A stretch of DNA of 64,000 bases, taken from Bog-473 sp963782415 (lineage in GTDB: Bacteria > Actinomycetota > Acidimicrobiia > Acidimicrobiales > RAAP-2). Both the position numbers and the translations under genes were made by a program. This document shows, one piece after another, positions 1 through 8,602 of this stretch (positions are counted from its first letter, which is position 1; the number at the start of each line of letters is the position of its first letter). The DNA lies in contig CAWAJT010000009.1 in assembly GCA_963782415.1 (NCBI GenBank), positions 277,691 to 341,690 on the forward strand. Reading direction: 5' to 3'. Below the pieces are notes generated by a model, which had not been told where the DNA came from, did not search any database, and saw only the letters and a list, made by a program, of their open reading frames with translations.

Positions 1-140
1 ACAGGCCGAAGGTGTCGAGAGGCGTCGCGGCACGGGTGATGGCCTGTAGCGCCATTGGTCTGGGGAGCGGGCAACCGATGCGATGAACGCGTCGAGGTCA
101 CGGATACGCCGCCGATCCTGTGCATCACGACCTCCATCGT

Positions 141-941
141 TCACGACGCGCTTGCCCCGCGGCGCAGCGGCATCATCGTGTCGGGTTCCGGGTTCGCCGT
201 GAAGTCGAGCACGAGTTGATTGAACAGTGCCGGCTTCTCCATCGGCACGAGATGCGAAGCGCCTGGCACAACGGCAAGCTGGCCGCGCTCGACGATCCGC
301 GAGAAGTCGTGAGCGTGGCTCACGCTGATGTAGTCGTCGTCACCGACGATCACGAGCGTCGGGACCGAGATCTGTCCTGCCTTCTCCGTCCAATCGAATG
401 GTTCGGCCCACATCAGCCGCACCTTCTCCCACACTTCTGGGAAGTGGTCAGGGCCGTCCGGAGAAGCCTGGGCGTACATGGCGGCGAACATGACCATGTC
501 GTCGTCGTCAGGTGTGAGCCCGACGAGGGCTTCCATCGCCCCCGGGACGTATCCATCGCTGGAGAAGCCCGACCCAGTGACAGCCAAGGTGCGAACGAGT
601 TCGGGTCGCTCCGCCGCAATGAGCGTCCCGACCATCCCCCCATCGCTCCACCCCACGACATCGACTGGCCCCAGACCAAGCGCGACGAGGAAGCCAACGG
701 TCTGATCGGCCATCGCCTGATAGGTCAAGGGCCCAGGTCGGTCAGGTGTGTGACCATGCGCCTGGCGTTCAGGCGCAATGACACGGCGGTATGGCGACAG
801 CCCCGTGAATTGCGCGGCCCACGTGGAGTTGTCGGCCAGCCCTCCATGCAGGAGCACGATGGGCGCGCCGTCGCCCTCGGTCTCGTAAAAGACAGCAAGA
901 CCATCGATGTCGATGCTCGCGTGCGTGCGAGTGGTCGCCAC
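141..941 (-). CDS. alpha/beta hydrolase fold protein
   Basis: A 266-residue alpha/beta hydrolase. The oxyanion-hole HG(G) motif lies near residues 32-34, the nucleophile elbow G-W-S-D-G puts the catalytic serine at about residue 99, an acidic residue lies in the VGDDD segment (about 201-203), and the catalytic histidine is in GASH (about 230). The family hydrolyses esters, epoxides, lactones or C-C bonds; the substrate cannot be read from sequence. The frame stays open upstream to 1544, but recognisable homology begins only at the GTG at 941, so I chose that start; the Shine-Dalgarno is weak. It is transcribed away from the methyltransferase at 1489. Confidence 0.85.
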   Translation of the reverse strand: MATTRTHASIDIDGLAVFYETEGDGAPIVLLHGGLADNSTWAAQFTGLSPYRRVIAPERQAHGHTPDRPGPLTYQAMADQTVGFLVALGLGPVDVVGWSDGGMVGTLIAAERPELVRTLAVTGSGFSSDGYVPGAMEALVGLTPDDDDMVMFAAMYAQASPDGPDHFPEVWEKVRLMWAEPFDWTEKAGQISVPTLVIVGDDDYISVSHAHDFSRIVERGQLAVVPGASHLVPMEKPALFNQLVLDFTANPEPDTMMPLRRGASAS

Positions 942-1488
942 GTGGAGCAGCCTACGCAGGGGAGGACGTGCTCCTCTTGCCTTCCTTGCGTCCGCACACG
1001 TCGCAATACGGTGCGGTGTGACCGGGAGACGCCCGGAGGGCACGACCACACGGTGACCGAACTGGCACCTCCCAGCCCGCGCCCAGGAGCCTCCCGAGTT
1101 CGAGCGCTCGCAAGGGAAGGTCATGGGGAACAACCAATCGCTCCAGGTCGGCGCCGAGGCCCTCGCCGGGGTGGTCGGCGGCCTGACGGCAGCGGCGTTC
1201 ATCGCACTGCCGTTCGTGGTGTTCGGTGCGGCCGCGCTGTTCGGCGTCGGCCGGCTGTGGCGAACGGGGCTCGTCGGACCGTCGCCCTCTGGTCGCCCGC
1301 CGAGCCTCGTCCGGGGCACACACCCCATGGGCGAAGGGCACAAGAACCGGAACCGGCAACGCTGACCGTCCCGCTCACCTGAAGGGGTTTCGCAGCCCTC
1401 CAGCGAACGCTGACGACGTCGACGTCCGCCTGCGTCGACGATCTCGGGAGACTCGATGAGACCCGGACCGTGGTTATCATCCTGCACC
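942..1488. other. intergenic stretch, one doubtful small ORF
   Basis: This 547-base stretch separates the divergent hydrolase and methyltransferase genes. The only candidate inside it is the small membrane-protein ORF at 1123-1365. Open frames on the minus strand here are arginine/proline-rich and look like GC-driven shadows. No clear terminator or operator was found. Confidence 0.4.
1123..1365 (+). CDS. possible small membrane protein
   Basis: An 80-residue ORF beginning ATG after an AGGGAAGG-like ribosome-binding site. Residues about 10-45 form a strongly hydrophobic, Ala/Gly/Val/Phe-rich segment typical of one or two membrane helices, followed by a basic, polar tail. No family is recognised. 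It may be a genuine small membrane protein or a chance ORF in GC-rich DNA; the good Shine-Dalgarno and the hydrophobic core favour the former, while its basic low-complexity tail favours the latter. Confidence 0.35.
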   Translation: MGNNQSLQVGAEALAGVVGGLTAAAFIALPFVVFGAAALFGVGRLWRTGLVGPSPSGRPPSLVRGTHPMGEGHKNRNRQR

Positions 1489-2331
1489 ATGCCAAGCCCG
1501 CAGGAACTGCAAGCACAGGCCGACGAACTTGGCTGGTACCACACGATCGACCTGGGTCACGGTGTCGTCACCAAGGGCATCGGCGTCCAGCAAACAGGTT
1601 CGGAGATCCTGCCGGACATGTCAGGCCGGAGCGTGCTCGACATCGGGGCCTGGGACGGCAAGTTCTCATTTCTCGCGGAGAAAGGCGGCGCGAGCAGAGT
1701 CGTCGCACTCGATCACTACGCGTGGGGCGTCGATATTGTGGCCCGCCAGACCTATTGGCAAGAATGCATCGACAACGGCACGTTTCCCGACCAGGGACGG
1801 GACGAGACGGATTTCTGGCGAGCCGACCTCCCGGGACGGCGTGGCTTCGAGTTTGCGGCCGCCACACTGGAGTCGAAGGTCGAGCCTGTGGTGGCCGACT
1901 TCCAGACGGCCGACCTGGAGGAGCTCGGCCAGTTCGACGTGGTGCTCTACCTCGGCGTGCTGTATCACATGAAAGAGCCGCTGACCTGTCTGGAGCGGGT
2001 GCGCAGCGTCACCAAAGAGGTCGCTGTCATTGAGACCGAGGCCGTGCACATCCAGGGCTTCGATGACCATGTGTGGCTGCAGTTCTATGCGGGCGACTCG
2101 CTCCAGACCGACTTCGGAAACTGGTACGTCCCGACGATCGCGGCACTGCACAACCTGTGTCGGGCGGCGGGCTTTTCGGAGGTGCGCACCGTCGCCGGTC
2201 CCCCGCCTCCGCCCCCCGAGGAGCCCCTCGCCCTCGGGGCCAAGATCGAGCGGCGCCTACGCAAGATCCCCACACCGAAGCCCTCGGCACCGAGCACCAA
2301 CTACCGTGCCATCGTGCATGCCTACGTCTGA
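1489..2331 (+). CDS. class I SAM-dependent methyltransferase (CmoB/DUF1698-like)
   Basis: A 280-residue methyltransferase. SAM-binding motif I reads VLDIGAWDG at about residues 49-57, followed by an acidic residue at the end of strand 2 (VVALDHY) and a motif-IV-like segment (FDVVLYLGVLYHM). The arrangement, and the YLGVLYHM segment in particular, resembles the DUF1698/CmoB-like group that includes tRNA carboxymethyluridine enzymes, but in Actinobacteria such proteins often have unknown small-molecule substrates. A start codon further upstream (1456) exists, but homology begins at the ATG at 1489. The C-terminus carries a proline run and basic tail. Confidence 0.8.
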   Translation: MPSPQELQAQADELGWYHTIDLGHGVVTKGIGVQQTGSEILPDMSGRSVLDIGAWDGKFSFLAEKGGASRVVALDHYAWGVDIVARQTYWQECIDNGTFPDQGRDETDFWRADLPGRRGFEFAAATLESKVEPVVADFQTADLEELGQFDVVLYLGVLYHMKEPLTCLERVRSVTKEVAVIETEAVHIQGFDDHVWLQFYAGDSLQTDFGNWYVPTIAALHNLCRAAGFSEVRTVAGPPPPPPEEPLALGAKIERRLRKIPTPKPSAPSTNYRAIVHAYV

Positions 2332-2387
2332 GGACACCAGCAGCCGGCCCCAGGAAAGACCCAGGAAGAGGTCCGCGCCAGTCCACC

Positions 2388-3503
2388 TCACGCCTCGACG
2401 GCGTGACCTCCGACCGAACGACGCATGGCGGCGTGCAGGCGGTTGGGCGTGAGCACGCCGAGATACCGGTCGCCATCGACGACCGGTATCCACCGGACGT
2501 CGTGTTGGAGCATCTCTCCGAAGGCAGCCCGCAATGAGGTGCCGACGGGAACCTGGACCTCGAAGGGCACCAGGTTCTCTTCCACGCACCCGGTGAGCCC
2601 CGGGTCGAGATCGACCCAGCCCTTGAGACAGGCATCGCCGTCCACCACGACGGCCCACCGGCTATCCGAACCACCGACCTGGGCCCGGACATCGAGCATG
2701 GTCAGCTCCGGCGTCACCTGCGGCGGATGGAAGAGGTCCGCGGACTCGATCGCCGTCACGGCCAACCGCCGCACGCCGCGGTCGACCCCGACGAAGTCCG
2801 CGACGAAAGGCGTGGCCGGCCGCCCCAGCACCTCGCTGGGGGTGTCGTACTGCTCGAGTACGCCACCCTTCGAGAGGACGGCGATGCGGTTCCCCAGCTT
2901 GGTGGCCTCTTCGATGTCGTGCGTGACGAAGACGATCGTCTTTTGCAATTGCTCCTGCAGATCGAGGAACTGTTGCTGGAGTCGTTGCCGCGTGACCGGG
3001 TCCACGGCACCGAACGGCTCGTCCATGAGGAGGACCGGCGGATCCCCGCCGAGGGCGCGGGCCACGCCGACTCGCTGACGTTCGCCACCGGAGAGCTCGT
3101 GTGGGAATCGACGGCCGTACTCGTCCGGGTCCAGACCGACGAGCTCGAGCAGGTCCTTGACGCGCGCATCAACTCGCGTACGGTCCCACCCGAGCAGGCG
3201 GGGCACGGTGGCGACGTTGTCGGCGACGCGCCGGTGCGGAAACAGGCCACCTTGTTGGATGACGTAGCCGATGCTCCGGCGGAGCGCGACGGGGTCGATC
3301 TGCAACACATCAGTCCCGTCGATCAGGATTCGGCCGCCGGAGGGCTCTATGAGCCGGTTGATCATGCGCAGCGTCGTCGTCTTGCCGCACCCCGACGGGC
3401 CGACGAGCACGCACAGTTCGCCGTCGGGCACGGTGAAGCTCAGCTCTGCCACGGCAACCGAATCGGCGCTGTAGCGCTTGGTCACCCGATCGAGCGTGAT
3501 CAC
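2388..3503 (-). CDS. osmoprotectant (glycine betaine/choline-type) ABC transporter ATP-binding protein
   Basis: A 371-residue ABC ATPase of the OpuCA/ProV type. Walker A GPSGCGKT lies at residues 35-42, the Q-loop glutamine near 84, the signature LSGGERQR from about 137, Walker B LLMDEP ending at D161-E162, and the H-loop histidine near 195. The C-terminal third resembles a CBS-domain regulatory module, which in this family senses ionic strength or cyclic dinucleotides. The start is GTG at 3503. It lies divergent to the two permease genes beginning at 3592, so the 88-base gap between them should hold both promoters. Together with the permeases and the binding protein it forms a complete importer. 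Confidence 0.93.
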   Translation of the reverse strand: MITLDRVTKRYSADSVAVAELSFTVPDGELCVLVGPSGCGKTTTLRMINRLIEPSGGRILIDGTDVLQIDPVALRRSIGYVIQQGGLFPHRRVADNVATVPRLLGWDRTRVDARVKDLLELVGLDPDEYGRRFPHELSGGERQRVGVARALGGDPPVLLMDEPFGAVDPVTRQRLQQQFLDLQEQLQKTIVFVTHDIEEATKLGNRIAVLSKGGVLEQYDTPSEVLGRPATPFVADFVGVDRGVRRLAVTAIESADLFHPPQVTPELTMLDVRAQVGGSDSRWAVVVDGDACLKGWVDLDPGLTGCVEENLVPFEVQVPVGTSLRAAFGEMLQHDVRWIPVVDGDRYLGVLTPNRLHAAMRRSVGGHAVEA

Positions 3504-3591
3504 CGCAGGAGAGGTTACCCACCGGTCCGCACGGGCTCATCGACGACGAGGTCGGGGGTGGGGGGGCACACGGCCGGGTATCGTCGGCTCG

Positions 3592-4272
3592 ATGCTGTTG
3601 GGGACGAACCCGTTCTTCCGATGGAGCTACATCACCAGCCCTGGGAACCACATCGTGAGTGACCTGGTCCAGCACATCGAGCTGAGCCTCATCGCCGTCG
3701 CGGTCGGGACGGTGATCTCGATACCGCTGGCCGTGCTGGCCTGGCACTTCCGGATCGTCAGGACCCCCGTCTTCGCTCTGGCCAGCGCCCTCTACATCAT
3801 CCCCTCGCTGGCGCTGTTCGTCATCCTCGAACCGATATTCGGCGCCTATTCCTTCACGACGGCGGAGTTCGCGCTCGTCGGTTACACGCTCCTCATCCTG
3901 ATCTGGAACACGGTCGCCGGGCTCGACGCCGTCCCCGACGACGCCCGCGAGGCGGCGGCCGCGCTGGGATATTCGAGCCGGGCCGCCGTCGTGCGGGTCG
4001 ACCTCCCTCTGGCGTTGCCCTACATCTTCGCCGGCCTGCGTGTGGCCACGGCCACCGTGATCGGACTCGTGACCGTCACGGCGCTCATCGGCCTCGGGGG
4101 CCTGGGCCAGCAGATCACCTACGGCTTCAGCGCCAACTACAACACGCCCATCATCGTCGGCCTGGTCCTCTCCATCGCTCTCGCCGCGGTGGCCGACCTC
4201 CTGTTGGTCGGTGCCCAGAAGCTGCTCGTCCCGTGGGCGCGCTCAGAGCGCCGGGCCCGGGCAGCCAGCTGA
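3592..4272 (+). CDS. osmoprotectant ABC transporter permease 1
   Basis: A 226-residue inner-membrane permease of the BPD_transp_1 family with about five to six hydrophobic helices. The cytoplasmic EAA loop is visible as DDAREAAAALGYSSRAAVVR, which docks on the ATPase encoded divergently at 2388-3503. The QITYGF segment near the C-terminus is typical of the OpuCB/ProW-like QAT subfamily. The ATG at 3592 was chosen because the frame upstream is basic and antisense to the ATPase gene. One base separates its stop from the start of permease 2, so the two are probably translationally coupled. Confidence 0.9.
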   Translation: MLLGTNPFFRWSYITSPGNHIVSDLVQHIELSLIAVAVGTVISIPLAVLAWHFRIVRTPVFALASALYIIPSLALFVILEPIFGAYSFTTAEFALVGYTLLILIWNTVAGLDAVPDDAREAAAALGYSSRAAVVRVDLPLALPYIFAGLRVATATVIGLVTVTALIGLGGLGQQITYGFSANYNTPIIVGLVLSIALAAVADLLLVGAQKLLVPWARSERRARAAS

Positions 4273-4273
4273 C

Positions 4274-5002
4274 ATGTCCTTCCTCGCTCACGTCTTCGGG
4301 TGGTTCACGACGTCGGGCAATTGGACGGGGCCCCAAGGCATCCCGACGCTCTTTTGGAACCAGATCAAACTCTCGGTTGCCGTCGTCGCGACTGCGATCG
4401 CGCTCGGAGGCGGTCTCGGTGTGGTGCTGGGCCACACCGGGCGCGGCGGGCTGGTGGCCGTCAACGCCGGCAACGCGTTCCGAGCAGTGCCCACCCTCGC
4501 CCTGCTCACTCTCCTCGCCATTCAGCCCTCCATCTCGCTCAAGTGGGGTGGCTTTCTGGCCGCGTGGATCGCTCTCACCGCGTTGGCGATCCCGCCGATC
4601 CTCACCAACACCTACGTGGGAATGCGAGAAGTCGACGCAGATGTCCGCGATGCGGCGAAGGCAATGGGACTCACCGGGGGCCAGATCCTGCGGACCGTGG
4701 AGGCGCCCCTCGCCCTTCCCTTCGTCATGGCGGGCGTGCGGACCGCCACGATCGAGGTCGTCGCCACTTCGACGCTGGCGGCCTACGTCAGCTACGCCGA
4801 CCTCGGGACGCCGGTGATCGCAGGCCTCAACACCAACGACACCGTTGTCGCCTTCAGCGGCGCCATTCTGGTCGGCGTCCTGGCCGCCCTGGTCACCCTC
4901 GCGCTGACCCTTCTGACCAGGGCGCTCACACCTCGCCCCCTGCGCCGGCGCCAGCGGCGGGCCTCGCTCGCAGGCGGCGGGATCACGGTCCCCGCAGCCT
5001 GA
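4274..5002 (+). CDS. osmoprotectant ABC transporter permease 2
   Basis: A 242-residue permease, the partner of the preceding gene in the same importer. Several hydrophobic helices are present and the EAA-type loop reads VDADVRDAAKAMGLTGGQIL before the TM segment LPFVMAGVRTATIEVVATST. The ATG at 4274 lies one base after the stop of permease 1. The C-terminal tail is highly basic. Two permease genes per operon is usual for OpuC-like transporters. A perfect inverted repeat follows the stop codon and separates this gene from the binding-protein gene. Confidence 0.9.
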   Translation: MSFLAHVFGWFTTSGNWTGPQGIPTLFWNQIKLSVAVVATAIALGGGLGVVLGHTGRGGLVAVNAGNAFRAVPTLALLTLLAIQPSISLKWGGFLAAWIALTALAIPPILTNTYVGMREVDADVRDAAKAMGLTGGQILRTVEAPLALPFVMAGVRTATIEVVATSTLAAYVSYADLGTPVIAGLNTNDTVVAFSGAILVGVLAALVTLALTLLTRALTPRPLRRRQRRASLAGGGITVPAA

Positions 5003-5008
5003 CTTGCA

Positions 5009-5033
5009 AATCCTGATGGGATACATCAGGATT
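5009..5033. repeat. perfect 10-bp inverted repeat between permease and binding-protein genes
   Basis: AATCCTGATG and CATCAGGATT flank a five-base loop, starting six bases after the permease stop codon. No T-run follows, so a classical intrinsic terminator is not convincing. It could be an mRNA-stabilising hairpin that sets binding protein above permease expression, or an operator for the downstream gene. Confidence 0.55.
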
Positions 5034-5122
5034 TCGGATCGCCGACGGGTTGGTTACAGTCTCATCACCAACGTCAGGCTGCATCGCTCCATCGAAACCC
5101 GACATCGAAAAAGGTGCCCTCC

Positions 5123-6037
5123 ATGCGTTTCACCCGCTCCCTCACTGCCGGAGTCCTGACGGCTCTGGCCGCCGCCCTGGCCATCCCGGCCCTGAGCGCC
5201 GGAGCCTCGACGAAGCCGTCGAGCAAGCCCACCATCGTGATCGGTTCGACCAACTTCGAGGAGCAGGCGATCGTGTCCAACATCTGGGCCGACGTCTTGA
5301 AGAAGGCGGGCTACAACGTGACGGTCAAGCCGGCGCTTGGTACCCGCGCCATCGTCGTGCCGGCCATTGAGAAGGGCCAGATCGACCTGGAGCCCGACTA
5401 CGCAGCGTCGCTGCTCGGCTTCCTGCACGGCGGCAATCCGCAGGCGGCCGGCGACAAAATCGCGACCGCCATCCCGGCCGACCAGAAGGCGCTCGCCAGC
5501 CACGGTGTCACCGTGCTGCGGGCATCGAAGGCGCTCGACACGAATGTCTTCGCGGTGACCAAGGCCACTGCGTCCAAGGACCACCTCACCACCATTTCGA
5601 GCCTCAAGCCCTACGCGTCGAAGCTGACCTTGGGCGGACCGCCCGAGTGCCCGACCTTCGCGGGCTGCGAGCCCGGCCTGAAGAAGACCTACGGTCTCAC
5701 CTTCGCCGGCTTCAAGTCCCTTGACGAAGCAGGCCCGCTGAGCGTGGCTGCGCTCAAGAACGGCGAGGTACAGGTGGTCGAGCTGTTCTCGAGTGACGGC
5801 ACCGTGGTCTCGAACCATTTCGTGGCGCTGACCGACAACAAGCACCTCGAGGGTGCGGACTACATCGTCCCTGTCATCCGGAAGTCGGTGGACACGCCCG
5901 GCGTGGAGAAAGTGCTCAACAAGATCGACGCCAAGTTGACCACCGCCGCCATTTCGAAGTTGAACCTCGACGTCACATCGCAGCAGCAGGATCCCGCGGC
6001 GGTGGCGCAGACCTGGGTGAACTCGGTCCACGGCTGA
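5123..6037 (+). CDS. osmoprotectant ABC transporter substrate-binding protein (OpuAC family)
   Basis: A 304-residue secreted binding protein. The N-terminus is a Sec signal peptide (MRFTRS, then a long Ala/Leu core, cleavage likely around ALSAGA). The mature protein starts with the family motif IVIGSTNFEEQ and contains the typical GGPPECP segment in the second lobe, as in OpuCC/ProX-like quaternary-amine binders. The ATG at 5123 is preceded by an AAAGG ribosome-binding site; a GTG nine bases upstream is less likely. There is no lipobox cysteine, although most such proteins in Gram-positive bacteria are lipoproteins. It ends 20 bases before the convergent SDR gene. Confidence 0.9.
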   Translation: MRFTRSLTAGVLTALAAALAIPALSAGASTKPSSKPTIVIGSTNFEEQAIVSNIWADVLKKAGYNVTVKPALGTRAIVVPAIEKGQIDLEPDYAASLLGFLHGGNPQAAGDKIATAIPADQKALASHGVTVLRASKALDTNVFAVTKATASKDHLTTISSLKPYASKLTLGGPPECPTFAGCEPGLKKTYGLTFAGFKSLDEAGPLSVAALKNGEVQVVELFSSDGTVVSNHFVALTDNKHLEGADYIVPVIRKSVDTPGVEKVLNKIDAKLTTAAISKLNLDVTSQQQDPAAVAQTWVNSVHG

Positions 6038-6057
6038 GCGCCGACCGCGGCCCGACG

Positions 6058-6879
6058 TCAGGCGCCCGCCGGGCTCCCGGACGCGGGGAGCAACGGTGGG
6101 GCGGGGACCCGCATTGCCGGTGCTTCCGTGCCGCCGTCGACCTCGAAGACCTTCCCGGTGACCCACGACGAAGCGTCGGAGACCAGATAGAGCACCGCGC
6201 ACGCGATGTCCTCGGGCTCGCCCGGCCGGCCCATCGGCGTGCCGTCGAGAAACTGTTGACGCAACGAGTCGTCGGTCAGCACGATGTCGAGCGACCGCGT
6301 GGCGACGCCCCCCACGTCGATGGCGTTGACCCGCACCCGAGGGGCCAGCTCGGGCGCGATGTTGCGCGTCATGCGGTCGAGTGCCGCCTTGGCTGCTCCG
6401 TAAGCCACGAACATCGTCTGGGTCATGCTGGCCGAGCGCGACGAGATGTTGACCACGGCGCCGCTCCCGACGGTGTCGACCATCTGGCGTGCCGCCAGCT
6501 TGGTGAGGGTCAGGGGCGCGGTGACGTTGAAGGCGAAGGTGCGCGCCATGAACCCCTCGCTCGTGTCGAGGGCGGCGCGGGGCATGGCGCCACCGGCGTT
6601 GTTGATGAGGATGTCGAGCCGGCCGAACGAGTCCACCGCATGCGCCACCAGCGCTTCGCAGGCGCCGGCGTCGGTGACGTCCGTGGGCACCACGAGCGCC
6701 CGGCGGCCGAGGCCCGCAACGGTCGCGGCGACGTCCTGGAGATCCGACTCGGTGCGCGCCGCCAACACCACGTCGGCCCCGGCCTCGGCCAAGCCGATAG
6801 CGATCCCCCTCCCGATGCCCAGTCCGGCTCCGGTGACCATCGCCACCTTCCCGGTGACGGCGAAGCGGTCGAGGATCAT
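6058..6879 (-). CDS. SDR family oxidoreductase
   Basis: A 273-residue short-chain dehydrogenase/reductase. The cofactor motif TGAGLGIG is at about residues 16-23, the NNAG motif at 93-96, the catalytic serine in the NISS segment (146-147) and the YGAAK catalytic tyrosine/lysine pair at about 160 and 164. The C-terminal part (WVTGKVFEVDGG) is typical of classical SDRs. The start ATG overlaps the stop of the upstream gene as ATGA, so the two are translationally coupled and probably act in the same pathway. The C-terminal 20 residues are a Pro/Ala-rich extension. Substrate unknown. Confidence 0.92.
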   Translation of the reverse strand: MILDRFAVTGKVAMVTGAGLGIGRGIAIGLAEAGADVVLAARTESDLQDVAATVAGLGRRALVVPTDVTDAGACEALVAHAVDSFGRLDILINNAGGAMPRAALDTSEGFMARTFAFNVTAPLTLTKLAARQMVDTVGSGAVVNISSRSASMTQTMFVAYGAAKAALDRMTRNIAPELAPRVRVNAIDVGGVATRSLDIVLTDDSLRQQFLDGTPMGRPGEPEDIACAVLYLVSDASSWVTGKVFEVDGGTEAPAMRVPAPPLLPASGSPAGA

Positions 6880-7961
6880 GGCGGACCGGGCGCCGCCCGC
6901 CCTTCCCGTTGCAAGGCAGGAGCAGCGCGGCCGGCCACCAGGGGCATCTCGAGGTAGGTGCGCAGTCCCGGCTCGGCCCGGCATACGTAGGGGATGGCGT
7001 TCACGCAGTGCATGGCCGTGGCCACGACCCCGGGATTGCGGACGAGGCCCGCCTCCACCGTCTCGGGGTGCAACTTCTTGAAGGTGGTCAGGCAGCTGGG
7101 ATCACCGGTGATCTCGACCTCGAAGCGTTCGCCATCCTGGCCGAAGGTCCAGGGCGGGTCGAGGTGCTCCTCGCCCATCAGCCAGTTGACCGTGGCCGTC
7201 ACGACCGGGACACCGTCGTGGGTGGCCTCCCAGGTGAAGCGCTGCGCGGCCACCGTCCCGGGTTCAATCGGTCCGATCGGCGAGTCGATCGGCCGGGTGG
7301 CGACCGCCATCGCGTGGGTGGTCCGCAGCTGCGGGTCGACGGCGAATCCCATTTCGTCGGCCACCATGAAGATCGACTGGCGGAACCCGCCGCCGAGGGC
7401 GTCGATCATGACGCTGGCGCGGGCTTCTCCAGGCGTCTTGCCGAACAGCATCCAGTCGCGCACCACGTCGGGGGCCCCGTAGGTGCGGATGTCGGAGAAC
7501 TCCTCGGCCCGCACGTGGGTCACCGAACCCGACAAGGCCGAGATCATGAGCGGGAAGCGCTCCGTGATGCCCCCCGGGTTGATGCCGGTGCCGTGCAGCG
7601 TGACGCCCGCCTTGCGGGCGATGGTGTCGAACTTCTCGCGCTCGTCGGGCGGGGGGTAGAACCAACCAAGTGGGGAGACGACGTTCTTCCCGGACTCGAG
7701 AATGGCGGCCACGACGCCCGGGTCGGCGAAGATCGGGCTGTAGAGGACGCAGTCGGCATCGGTGGCCAGCAGCGCGTCGACGTCACTCGTGGCACGTACC
7801 CCGAGGGGCCCACCCCCGAGCAGCGTCCCGAGGTCCATCCCCTCCTTCTCCGCGCTGTGCACCCAGGCGCCAACGAGCTCGAGATCAGGATGCGCCAGGA
7901 CGCCCTCCATGGCGGCCCGGCCCACGCCCCCGGTGGCCCACTGGATCACGCGATAGCTCAC
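6876..7961 (-). CDS. dihydrodipicolinate-reductase-like NAD(P)-dependent oxidoreductase
   Basis: A 361-residue protein starting with a Rossmann motif (IQWATGGVGRAAMEG) as in the DapB-N / 2,4-diaminopentanoate-dehydrogenase-like family common in Actinobacteria. The middle contains the family's HGTGINPGGITER segment. It is not DapB itself: it is about 100 residues longer, and actinobacterial homologues usually sit among lipid or steroid catabolism genes. It overlaps the SDR gene by four bases, which suggests two steps of one oxidation pathway. Substrate not determinable. Confidence 0.85.
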   Translation of the reverse strand: MSYRVIQWATGGVGRAAMEGVLAHPDLELVGAWVHSAEKEGMDLGTLLGGGPLGVRATSDVDALLATDADCVLYSPIFADPGVVAAILESGKNVVSPLGWFYPPPDEREKFDTIARKAGVTLHGTGINPGGITERFPLMISALSGSVTHVRAEEFSDIRTYGAPDVVRDWMLFGKTPGEARASVMIDALGGGFRQSIFMVADEMGFAVDPQLRTTHAMAVATRPIDSPIGPIEPGTVAAQRFTWEATHDGVPVVTATVNWLMGEEHLDPPWTFGQDGERFEVEITGDPSCLTTFKKLHPETVEAGLVRNPGVVATAMHCVNAIPYVCRAEPGLRTYLEMPLVAGRAAPALQREGRAAPGPP

Positions 7962-8062
7962 GGGCGATGTCCTTTGCTCGCTGGGACTGGTAGCGCCCGG
8001 AATGATGCCACCTTCCCCCGCGGCGCACCGGGGGCGCCCCCGGCCTCGTCACGGCGAGGCGA

Positions 8063-8146
8063 TCAGCGCAGCGTGAACTCCAGGTGGAGCCGCTGCAGAC
8101 CGCGGACGATGGAGGTGGGGGCGTACTCGTAGCGGCGCTTGGGGTG
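8063..8146 (-). pseudogene. possible remnant of a coding C-terminus
   Basis: On the minus strand, a short segment encodes KRRYEYAPTSIVRGLQRLHL and then reaches a TGA at 8063-8065. It resembles the last ~25 residues of a larger enzyme such as a cytochrome P450, but the frame is closed just upstream and no body of a gene is present. I read it as a possible decayed 3' end between two intact genes; chance resemblance cannot be excluded. Confidence 0.25.
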
Positions 8147-8191
8147 GTGGCGGTGGCGCGGGCGAGGCGGGATCAACCCAAGGCGGGTCGG

Positions 8192-8497
8192 TCAGGTGCC
8201 GGGCGAGTGCTGCGCCATCAGCTCGATCCAGGTGACGTTCGAGGGAGGGCCGGTGACGCCACCCTTGACGAGGGCGTCGGCGAGGCGGCTCTCCATGAAT
8301 CGGGCCTGGTGCTCGGGTGTGTCCCAGATTTCGGTCACGACGAGGTGCCCCGCCTCGTTGAGCCCGGCAGCGTGGACCTGCAGCCCGTCGGGCCAGTCGC
8401 CGCCGCCGGTTGCCGGATCGATACCGAGCGCGGCGTTCACCGCCTCGTACTCCTTGCCCGTGACGCCTTCGAACTCCAGGATCAGTTGTGCGGTCAT
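8192..8497 (-). CDS. small dimeric alpha/beta-barrel-like protein
   Basis: A 101-residue protein with a ferredoxin-like, dimeric alpha/beta-barrel pattern (antibiotic-biosynthesis-monooxygenase/EthD-like): an initial beta strand MTAQLILEFEGV, a helix KEYEAVNAALG and the strand VVTEIWDTPEH followed by a helix. Such proteins are heme- or cofactor-free oxygenases or binding proteins; the role here is unknown. The ATG at 8497 is preceded by a strong AAGGAG ribosome-binding site seven bases upstream, which fixes the start. It stands alone. Confidence 0.75.
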   Translation of the reverse strand: MTAQLILEFEGVTGKEYEAVNAALGIDPATGGGDWPDGLQVHAAGLNEAGHLVVTEIWDTPEHQARFMESRLADALVKGGVTGPPSNVTWIELMAQHSPGT

Positions 8498-8602
8498 GTG
8501 CAATCTCCTTTGTCGATGCATGTGGGGTTGCAAGTATGCCCGGCCCAGGACCGGGTGTCGCCTGGACCGGCGCCTGGTCGCTGAGCGGGGTGACTGGACC
8601 CC

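Noticed and set aside
120..1382. Plus-strand open frame of 420 codons over the alpha/beta hydrolase
   Set aside because: It is antisense to a clear hydrolase and has the His/Arg-rich composition expected of a high-GC shadow frame.
942..1544. Long minus-strand open frame extending the alpha/beta hydrolase by about 200 residues
   Set aside because: The extension is Arg/Pro/Ser-rich with no hydrolase features, and the fold starts at the GTG at 941.
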